Source: Sediminibacterium sp. (GTDB lineage Bacteria > Bacteroidota > Bacteroidia > Chitinophagales > Chitinophagaceae). Taken from it: a stretch of 64,000 nt of DNA. The notes under the pieces are model-generated. The model was not told the origin of the DNA, searched no databases, and was given only the letters and a program-made list of their open reading frames with translations. The translations under genes were made by a program, and so were the position numbers. Below, piece by piece: positions 56,666 through 64,000 of this stretch. Position 1 is the first letter of the stretch. Each line of letters opens with the position of its first letter. The stretch spans positions 186,001-250,000 of the forward strand of contig NZ_JAHVAA010000012.1 in assembly GCF_019264485.1 (NCBI RefSeq), written 5' to 3'.

Positions 56666-57697
56666 TTATAAAATCTTTCTGCCAACAATTTCCTGAAAAC
56701 GGGTTTGTTTCCTGATAAAATATTTCCATACTACAGTGCCCGTATACACGCCCACCAACTGTTTCATGGGTTTTGGCGCTTGCCCGCTTTTTTGCGCTCT
56801 GCCTTTACACCATATAAGTACCACGGCCCAGTGCGCTTTTACAATAGCTTTAAAAAAGTCAGTATCTCCCGCAAATAAGCCCTTCCAGGCCGATATACCA
56901 TCGAGCGTAAACCGCAGTGGCAGTTTCCAGAGTTTTTCTTTCCAATGCAGGTTTTTCCCGAGCATCAGCAGGTTATTTCTGAAATTCAGGAACACTTTGC
57001 GCCCCCCTCTCGGCAGGGTGCCGGCACCTACATGGTATACTACAGACTGTGGACAGCTCATAATCCTGTAACCGGCCAGTTGCATCCGCCAGCAGAGATC
57101 AATTTCTTCCTGATGCGCAAAAAAACTGTCATCAAGTCCGCCCAGTTCATGGTATACTTTTGCCCTTACAAACATGGATGCCCCCGATGCCCAGAAAACG
57201 GGCTGGGGATCGTTGTACTGTCCTTCATCTTTCTCACAAATATCAAACACCCTTCCCCTTGAAAATGGGTAACCCAGGCTGTCGATCCAGCCACCGGCGG
57301 CACCGGCATATTCAAATAATGCAGGATGGTGATAGGATAATATTTTAGGCTGACAGGCCGCAATTGTTGTATCGCTTTCCAGCATAGTAATTATGGGTTC
57401 TATCCAATCTGGCGTTACCGATACATCCGAATTTAATAACACATAATAATCTGCTGCTACCTGTTTCAGGGCCCAGTTATAACCACCTGCAAAACCCTGA
57501 TTGCTGAGGTTGTACAGACATTCAATTGCCGGATAATTGTTTTTCACATAATCCATTGAATCATCTGTAGAGGCATTGTCGGCCACCACTACCCTTTTAT
57601 TCGAATAGGTTGATGCCATTACAGAAGGAAGAAAAGTTTCCAGGTAATTCCTTCCATTATAATTAAGGATAACAATCGCTACTGAGGGATGAGACAA
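56666..57697 (-). CDS. Glycosyltransferase family 2 protein
   Basis: MSHPSVAIVILNYNGRNYLETFLPSVMASTYSNKRVVVADNASTDDSMDYV. Confidence 0.92.
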   Translation of the reverse strand: MSHPSVAIVILNYNGRNYLETFLPSVMASTYSNKRVVVADNASTDDSMDYVKNNYPAIECLYNLSNQGFAGGYNWALKQVAADYYVLLNSDVSVTPDWIEPIITMLESDTTIAACQPKILSYHHPALFEYAGAAGGWIDSLGYPFSRGRVFDICEKDEGQYNDPQPVFWASGASMFVRAKVYHELGGLDDSFFAHQEEIDLCWRMQLAGYRIMSCPQSVVYHVGAGTLPRGGRKVFLNFRNNLLMLGKNLHWKEKLWKLPLRFTLDGISAWKGLFAGDTDFFKAIVKAHWAVVLIWCKGRAQKSGQAPKPMKQLVGVYTGTVVWKYFIRKQTRFQEIVGRKIL

Positions 57698-57737
57698 GGA
57701 AAATGGTTTAGTTGCGAAAATAAGGAGAAAGAGAGGG

Positions 57738-57829
57738 AGTTGAATAATGAATATCGAATAATGAATATTGAATTTCCAGGTGAGATATCTGTTTACATGG
57801 AAATTCGATATTCATTATTCAATATTTTA
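57738..57829. repeat. Fold-back repeat, NNGAATA heptad family
   Basis: TTGAATA ATGAATA TCGAATA ATGAATA TTGAATT TCC ... reverse complement TAAAATATTGAATAATGAATATCGAATTTCCATG starting at the stop of 57827..58969. Confidence 0.85.
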
Positions 57830-58969
57830 CATCCCTGCCTGCATTCCCCAATTAATCAAATAGCGTACTTCCTTGGGTACGGTGCGCTCGCGGATTTTGG
57901 AAGTTTTTTCTCCGAGCCTCACAATGACAGTTTTTTCGGAGGGGATAACAATAATATACTGACCCAATATTCCCCTTGCATAAAATACCTCAGGATTTAC
58001 CGGATCAATCCACCACTGGTAGCCATAATAATCACAGGCTTTGCCTTTTAAATCGATGATACCGCAGGGTTTAATGGAACTGGCCCAGTATGCACTGTCG
58101 ATAATAGCGGTTCCGTTCCATTTGCCACTGTCGAGCATCAGCTTACCGATCCGGGCAAAATCGCGCACATTTGAATTGAAACAACAATAGGCTTTGGTAT
58201 GTCCTTTTTCTTTATCGGTACTCCATAATGCAGGATGTTCTGCACCCATGGGTTGCCAGAGTTTTTGTGACGCATAATCGCTTAGGCTTTGCCCAGTAGC
58301 TTTTTCTAATAAAAGACCCAACAATTGCGTATCCCCACTTTTATAAGAATGTACCGATCCGGGTTTGTCTTTCATTTTTACACCGGTGGCTGTTGCATAT
58401 ACGTCATTGCCATAATAGGCTTCAGAAGTAACAGAGAAGAGGTCCCAATACGATTCGTTCCAATCTGTTCCGCTACTCATGGTCAGCAGGTCTACAATTC
58501 GTACGGCGGCTTTTTCTTCTGTTTTAAATTCCGGCAAATAATTACCCACTGGTTCTTCGAGGGATTTAATTTTTCCTTCTTTCAAAGCCACACCAATCAA
58601 TAAGCTGGTAATACTTTTGGCCACGGAAAAAGATCCCGATTTAGAACTGTCGCTATAGCCTTTCCAGTATTTTTCAAAAACCACCTGGTTATCACGTATC
58701 ATCAGCAATCCAACTGAACCGAGTTCTTCCAGTAAAGCATTGAGTGTATCGGGATATGCTAATTTGTTATAATCAGCAGCTTCAGTCCATGGTTGTGGGG
58801 CAGCTACAGCTACTTCGTTATTACTGAATTTTTTATAATCATCTATATTGGCAAAATTGTAGCGGATAGCGGTAAAAAGAAAGGTTTTACCAGATACAAA
58901 TGCATAGGCACTAAAACCAATGACAATGATGAGTATGATCCATAATACCCTGCGGAAGAATTTTTTCAT
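57827..58969 (-). CDS. Serine hydrolase (beta-lactamase family)
   Basis: SGSFSVAKSITSLLIGVALKEGKIKSLEEPVGNYLPEF...HSYKSGDTQLLGLLLEKATGQSLSDYA. Confidence 0.9.
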   Translation of the reverse strand: MKKFFRRVLWIILIIVIGFSAYAFVSGKTFLFTAIRYNFANIDDYKKFSNNEVAVAAPQPWTEAADYNKLAYPDTLNALLEELGSVGLLMIRDNQVVFEKYWKGYSDSSKSGSFSVAKSITSLLIGVALKEGKIKSLEEPVGNYLPEFKTEEKAAVRIVDLLTMSSGTDWNESYWDLFSVTSEAYYGNDVYATATGVKMKDKPGSVHSYKSGDTQLLGLLLEKATGQSLSDYASQKLWQPMGAEHPALWSTDKEKGHTKAYCCFNSNVRDFARIGKLMLDSGKWNGTAIIDSAYWASSIKPCGIIDLKGKACDYYGYQWWIDPVNPEVFYARGILGQYIIVIPSEKTVIVRLGEKTSKIRERTVPKEVRYLINWGMQAGM

Positions 58970-59261
58970 GGCAACAAATTATGGTATTGAAATTAAGGTT
59001 TTTTATGATCCGACACCCTAGCTGCTGATTTTAAAAGCCGCGGATGCGTCAGAAAACACCTGCTTAAATCATGGCCTAAATAATATCCCCGACATCTATT
59101 GCTTACCTTTCAGTCAAGTTCTTTATCTTGCACTTAGAAAACAGCTTATGCATTTCCTGCGCCTTAATCTTGATTTCCTCGATCATCCTTGTAACTAAGG
59201 ATATTTTTTCATTTGTTTTCTTCTCATTAAGCGTCTCTATTTTTTATTTAAAAAGGCATTT

Positions 59262-60494
59262 ATGCTTACTCATACTATTTCAGCCAATACCGCTGCGTAT
59301 TTGCAGTTGGAGGAACAATACGGTGCACATAACTATCATCCCCTTCCAGTTGTACTGGAAAAAGGAGAAGGTGTTTTTCTATGGGATGTAGATGGCAAAC
59401 GTTACTACGATTTTTTAAGTGGTTATTCAGCCGTGAACCAGGGGCATTGTCATCCACGCATTATTCGAGCACTTACTACACAGGCACAAAAACTCACGCT
59501 TACTTCCCGTGCCTTTCACAATAACCTGTTGGGTGAATATGCACGCTTTATCAGCTCCTATTTTGGATACGATAAAGTGTTACCCATGAATACGGGTGTG
59601 GAAGGTGGTGAAACCGCCATTAAACTGGCCCGCAGGTGGGCTTATACCCAAAAAGGTGTTCCGGAAAACAAGGCAAAAATTCTTTTTGCAGAAGGTAATT
59701 TCTGGGGAAGAACACTGGCGGCTATTTCATCCTCCAGTGACCCCAGCAGTTACAAAGGTTTTGGTCCTTATATGCCAGGGTTTGAACTGGTTCCTTACAA
59801 TGATACCATTGCACTCGAAAAAGCGTTGCAGGATAAAAATGTAGCCGCTTTTATGGTGGAACCCATACAGGGTGAAGCCGGAGTGGTAGTACCCGATGAT
59901 GGGTATTTAAAAACAGTAAGGGCCCTCTGTACCGAATATAATGTATTATTTATTGCAGATGAAATACAGACAGGATTGGCCCGCACCGGTAAAATGCTGG
60001 CCTGCGATCATGAGTCTGTACAACCCGATATACTGGTATTGGGTAAAGCACTCAGCGGTGGTGTATTACCTGTTTCTGCAGTACTGGCCAATGATGAAGT
60101 GATGCTGAATATTAAACCGGGGGAACATGGTTCAACCTACGGTGGCAACCCATTGGCCTGTGCAGTTGCAATGGAGGCACTCACTGTTTTAAAAGAGGAG
60201 AAAATGGCGGAAAATGCCGAAGCAATGGGAGATTTATTAAGATCGGAACTTCATCAACTTCAATCTCCTTTTATCAAAATAATTCGTGGCAAAGGTTTAT
60301 TAAATGCCATCGTTATTGAACACCCCAATCTTGATGCGTCGTGGGATATATGTCTGGCACTAAAAGAAAACGGTTTATTGGCCAAACCCACACATGGCGA
60401 TAAAATACGTTTCGCTCCTCCACTGGTAATTACAGCAGATCAGGTAAAAGAAGCAGTGGAGATCATTGGCCGCTCGTTGAAGACGCTGGGGTAA
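59262..60494 (+). CDS. rocD: Ornithine--oxo-acid transaminase
   Basis: [52 protein letters not shown]...[19 protein letters not shown]...[17 protein letters not shown]. Confidence 0.93.
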   Translation: MLTHTISANTAAYLQLEEQYGAHNYHPLPVVLEKGEGVFLWDVDGKRYYDFLSGYSAVNQGHCHPRIIRALTTQAQKLTLTSRAFHNNLLGEYARFISSYFGYDKVLPMNTGVEGGETAIKLARRWAYTQKGVPENKAKILFAEGNFWGRTLAAISSSSDPSSYKGFGPYMPGFELVPYNDTIALEKALQDKNVAAFMVEPIQGEAGVVVPDDGYLKTVRALCTEYNVLFIADEIQTGLARTGKMLACDHESVQPDILVLGKALSGGVLPVSAVLANDEVMLNIKPGEHGSTYGGNPLACAVAMEALTVLKEEKMAENAEAMGDLLRSELHQLQSPFIKIIRGKGLLNAIVIEHPNLDASWDICLALKENGLLAKPTHGDKIRFAPPLVITADQVKEAVEIIGRSLKTLG

Positions 60495-60571
60495 CAGAGG
60501 AGGAAAGAACAGAGAAACAGAGGAATAATATCATTTCGAAATTGAACATTCCTCTGTTTCTCTGTTCATCA
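60491..60571. repeat. Fold-back repeat, AACAGAGA octad family between convergent genes
   Basis: GTAACAGAGGAGGAAAGAACAGAGAAACAGAGGAAT ... ATTCCTCTGTTTCTCTGTTCA; contains the 19-mer GAACAGAGAAACAGAGGAA on both arms. Confidence 0.88.
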
Positions 60572-60961
60572 TTTTCTCTCTCCCACCGGCATGCTTGGAA
60601 ACAGCACCATTAACTGTATAACAATGGCACAGCCCAGTATTGCGTAGAGTGCGGGTTGTTTTTCAGGACATTCGCCCAGCATACAGCTCGATACCAGTAC
60701 ATAATTTCTGATAGCCCATGCCAGATTGATGGCACCAATAAACACATTGGTTCTCTTGGCCCAGATACGCGGAATGGCAAAAAATAAAACCGCTGCTGAA
60801 CAGAATATTACATGAAACAAACCAGGTCTTCCAAAACTGGTACCCTCGGCTGCAAAACCGGATATACTCAGGTTTTTACTGATTACAATGCTCCAGGGGA
60901 AAAAACAACATATGACCAAACCGATAGCGGCGGCTATACCTATCTGCTGAGAATATTTCAT
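60569..60961 (-). CDS. Hypothetical membrane protein
   Basis: MKYSQQIGIAAAIGLVICCFFPWSIVI...; several TM stretches; start trimmed. Confidence 0.65.
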   Translation of the reverse strand: MKYSQQIGIAAAIGLVICCFFPWSIVISKNLSISGFAAEGTSFGRPGLFHVIFCSAAVLFFAIPRIWAKRTNVFIGAINLAWAIRNYVLVSSCMLGECPEKQPALYAILGCAIVIQLMVLFPSMPVGERK

Positions 60962-61013
60962 GATGGAATACTTAGGCTGCGAAGCTAAAGATTTTTGGGA
61001 AGAAGTGCGTTTT

Positions 61014-61106
61014 GAGCTGCCAGCTACCAGCCTCAAGATGATGCGTCAATATAAGAACTCGCTGTTTTATTTCAGGCTGGCAGCTAGAAGCTGAAAGCTA
61101 GCAGCC
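61014..61106. repeat. Fold-back repeat, NNNAGCT heptad family overlapping a coding 3' end
   Basis: Left GAGCTGCCAGCTACCAGCCTCAA; reverse complement of right GCTGCTAGCTTTCAGCTTCTAGCTGCCAGCCTGAA; right arm lies inside the ORF 61067..63628. Confidence 0.8.
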
Positions 61107-63628
61107 TTCTCCCCTGCGCCAATTTTCACCAACTGAACAACCTTACGTTCTGTACCCTGTATCAATTCAACAATGTATTGTCCTGAAGTATAGCTTTGTC
61201 CAAACTGTATGGTACTGTTAGCCGTGAGCGACTGACGCTGTTCAATCAACCGGCCCTGCATGTCAGCAATACGCATGGAGATGGGCATATTGGATTGGCT
61301 GCTTTTTAACTGTACAGTAAAGAAATGAGTGGAAGGATTGCCCATTACTACCGGGTTCAATTTTTCTGCGTTTACAGACTGGGTAATATTTACCGCAAAA
61401 GATACACGCTGGCTGGCAACGCCATTTTCTACACTGGCTACCCAAAACCGATAAGTACCCGGTGTATTTTTTACCAGCGGTTCTATTGCTTTTGCATTAG
61501 GGGATGCAGTTTCAAAATATTGTACAGTGGTACCTGCTTTTGTTGTTACCTGCTGATCGAAACGAATAAAAGACAATTGTTTCAGGCTCTCATAGCTGGC
61601 ATCTTTTACAAGCGGCGCTTCTGGCTGAACTGTAACAGGAATAACAGCTTTCACCCTGCAGCCCTGCTGATCTGTTGTTTCAAATGAAACCTGTGTGGTA
61701 CCCGGGCGAACAGCTTTTACATATCCACGCTGGTCAATTGTTGCAATTTCTTCCAGTTGACTCTTCCATTTTCCATCGGGTATACCAGCGCTTAACTGGC
61801 GGGTTTGACCAGCAACCATTTTATTATATCCATGGATCACCGGAGTCATGGATACAGGTAAAACAACAAATGATGCTTTGCTTTCTGCTATACAACCTTC
61901 TTTTTCTGCGGTGAAAGAAATAACCACTTCACCTGCACTGATTCCTTTTATATTTCCTGCTTCTACTTTTGCGATAGCAGTATCACTGCTTCCCCACTGT
62001 CCCTGTAATAAAATGGTACTTAATGGTAAGCTGCTGCCAGCACAAACCTGCTGTGTTTTAAATGAAGACCCACCAGACTGCTGAATCAATTCAGGTGCCA
62101 ATGTTACGGGGGGTACTGCCGGTGAAGCTTTTACTTCAATGGTTTTAGCTGTAGTACTTACACAGCCAAACTCATCTTTTATCTCGTACGAGATGATGGT
62201 AGTACCATTTTGCTTTCCAAACAGTATTCCTTTTTCGTTGATTGCTGCAATATTGCTATTACTGGTCATCCATTTGCCATCTTTTGCATCAATTTTCAAC
62301 TGGTATTCTTTTCCGCTGCAAATCATTTCTTCTGTTACAATTGGCGCAACGACTGGCAGATCATGAATTTCAAATAAACCAGAGGCTTCTACAGTACCAT
62401 TTCTGTATACTATATCTGCCTGATAGGTTCCGGGGCGTGTTGCCTTAAAACGAAAACTATACCTGGTGGTTGATTCAGGATTCTGAAAAAATTGAATGCG
62501 ATGATTGTACTGATCTGCTACGTAAATATTGTCTTCATTATCTACAAACAAACCATAGGAATAATTAAACTGATTTATATTATTACCCTGACCATTTCCA
62601 CCGGCAACTGTAATACCGGTTTTGGCTCCGGGTGTCCAACGCTGTATACGCTGATTGGTCTGATCAGAAATAAACAAATCTCCTGCAGCATTAATAGCTA
62701 TATCAGTCGGAAAATACAATTGCCCTGCTCCTTTTCCTCTTCCCTGTCCGCCTGCAACGGTGATTCCTTTTTCTGCGTCTTTTTGCCAGGCCTGTACCCT
62801 GTCGTTAGCAGCATCTGCTATAAAAAGGGTACCTGTTTTATCAATCTTTATACTGCTCGGATATTGTAACTGGTTGGCCGCATTTCCTTTGCCATTTCCG
62901 CCTGCAACAGTTACTCCGGCAGCTGCGCCGGGTACCCAGCGCTGAATGCGGTGATTGTAATTATCAGCTATATAAATATTACCGGTTTCATCCAAACAAA
63001 TACCAAAAGGCATATTAAACTGGTGGGCTCCTGCTCCCCTGCCATTACCTCCAGCAACCGTAATACCTATTACAGAACCCGGTGTAAACATCTGTATACG
63101 GCTGTTTGCCGCATCGCTTACATAGATATTACCTTTTGTGTCTACCGCCACAGACATCGGATAATTTAACTGATCGGCATCGTCACCCTGTCCGGATACA
63201 CCTGCCACAGTAATTCCTTTTGCCGCCCCGGGGATCCATTTTTGTACACGGTGATTAAACTGGTCGGCTATATAAATATTACCTGAAGCATCTACTGCAA
63301 TTCCTGTAGGAAACCTGAACTCATCGTCTCCGGTACCTTCTCCATTACCACCTGCCACTGTTTTAACCAGTGATGGTGTAAAAGATGTATGCACCTGCTG
63401 TCTGTTGTGCTTCCATACAATACGTTCTACTTTTGGAGAAACAGCTTCCATAGAAAGCTCGGCATTAATGCAAAGTGTAGTGCTGCTTAAAACGGGTTTC
63501 GTAGCTGCAGTAAGGAGACTGTCGCTTGCCGATGCATTCATCATTAAACCAATCAATAACACCCAAATCAACAAGGCTGTTTTAAATTCAGACTTTGAGT
63601 TGTTTTGGTATGTTTTGATGATTTGCAT
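61067..63628 (-). CDS. NHL-repeat beta-propeller protein with BIG2-like domains and T9SS type A C-terminal sorting domain
   Basis: Repeats GNIYIADQYNHRIQRWVPGA..VTVAGGNGKG; C-terminal VVMGNPSTHFFTVQLKS...GQYIVELIQGTERKVVQLVKIG. Confidence 0.88.
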   Translation of the reverse strand: MQIIKTYQNNSKSEFKTALLIWVLLIGLMMNASASDSLLTAATKPVLSSTTLCINAELSMEAVSPKVERIVWKHNRQQVHTSFTPSLVKTVAGGNGEGTGDDEFRFPTGIAVDASGNIYIADQFNHRVQKWIPGAAKGITVAGVSGQGDDADQLNYPMSVAVDTKGNIYVSDAANSRIQMFTPGSVIGITVAGGNGRGAGAHQFNMPFGICLDETGNIYIADNYNHRIQRWVPGAAAGVTVAGGNGKGNAANQLQYPSSIKIDKTGTLFIADAANDRVQAWQKDAEKGITVAGGQGRGKGAGQLYFPTDIAINAAGDLFISDQTNQRIQRWTPGAKTGITVAGGNGQGNNINQFNYSYGLFVDNEDNIYVADQYNHRIQFFQNPESTTRYSFRFKATRPGTYQADIVYRNGTVEASGLFEIHDLPVVAPIVTEEMICSGKEYQLKIDAKDGKWMTSNSNIAAINEKGILFGKQNGTTIISYEIKDEFGCVSTTAKTIEVKASPAVPPVTLAPELIQQSGGSSFKTQQVCAGSSLPLSTILLQGQWGSSDTAIAKVEAGNIKGISAGEVVISFTAEKEGCIAESKASFVVLPVSMTPVIHGYNKMVAGQTRQLSAGIPDGKWKSQLEEIATIDQRGYVKAVRPGTTQVSFETTDQQGCRVKAVIPVTVQPEAPLVKDASYESLKQLSFIRFDQQVTTKAGTTVQYFETASPNAKAIEPLVKNTPGTYRFWVASVENGVASQRVSFAVNITQSVNAEKLNPVVMGNPSTHFFTVQLKSSQSNMPISMRIADMQGRLIEQRQSLTANSTIQFGQSYTSGQYIVELIQGTERKVVQLVKIGAGEKAASFQLLAASLK
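62480..63370 (-). repeat. Six tandem NHL-repeat coding units (about 57 codons each)
   Basis: Translation repeats GITVAGGNGxGxxxxQxxxPxGIxxDxxGNIYIADxxNxRIQxWxPGA six times. Confidence 0.8.
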
Positions 63629-64000
63629 TGGGCCCTGATGTCCTTTGATTTTGACAATACAAAGTGACTTCAATCCGGGTCCCTGGCATATAACGGCATC
63701 TGTGAAAAAATAGTAGTAGCAGGTACTTTTATGGTAGCAACGGAACTACATTAGTAAGCCAGTACAATTCATGATGCTTTTAAAATTGATTGTACGTTAT
63801 GGAGACAAAAAGAATTTTTTGTAGTGGATGAGACAGCAGGAATAAGGGTTTCGTAATACCTACAAACAAATACGTACTGATATCACTACAAATATGTCGT
63901 TTTAATGGTATTTTAAGGTGTAGATATGCGGCTACCATGCGCCAGTATGTGCAAAAGAAAAAGAGCCGTTCGGTTAGAACTGCTCTTCTCTTTCGGTTTT

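Noticed and set aside
60491-60571. Reading all CAGAG hairpins simply as Rho-independent terminators
   Set aside because: Only part of the story: stems are long and AT/purine-biased, lack a consistent T-run, several loci already have a separate classical GC-rich terminator nearby (20486-20519, 32400-32426), and two arrays enclose ORFs.

Overview
The window is a chromosomal segment from a Bacteroidota bacterium; gene content (SusC/SusD, T9SS sorting domain, FecI/FecR, GH144, DUF1599, BT_3928-like) suggests Chitinophagaceae. Most of it is ordinary: rpmE type B, yajQ, lgt, hsp20, coaD, pyrB, pyrR, recF, folP, ndk, pyrC, lepA, tpiA, rocD, a GH144/SusCD/FecIR polysaccharide locus, a sugar-phosphate/glycosyltransferase cluster and three tRNAs. 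The signal not explained by these genes is a dispersed set of about 15 intergenic fold-back repeats. Each is built from short quasi-tandem words with a 7-10 bp period (NNNCAAG, GTCCGAAA, AACAGAGA, GTGAAAC, CAGTAGT, NNGAATA, NNNAGCT, CACAGAGTTA, NNCATGATT), usually as a purine-rich arm followed by a complementary pyrimidine-rich arm. Arms very often begin at, or include, the stop codon of the neighbouring gene, and in three genes they encode the C-terminal residues. Two elements carry a small ORF: a four-helix-bundle (S23/IVP, Avd-like) protein between pyrR and pyrB, and a GxxExxY (PD-(D/E)XK-like) protein between recF and a DUF721 gene. My leading candidate for an undescribed system is this hairpin-array family with ORF-bearing members that resemble 23S rRNA intervening sequences placed in intergenic positions. 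Other points: a PIN/antitoxin-like module bracketed by 38-bp direct repeats with a nonsense-interrupted toxin, a GC-rich mosaic fold-back at ~41.8 kb, and an inverted pair of REP-like palindromes beside a truncated tRNA 3' end. Everything was read by eye; no alignment, folding or database search was run.
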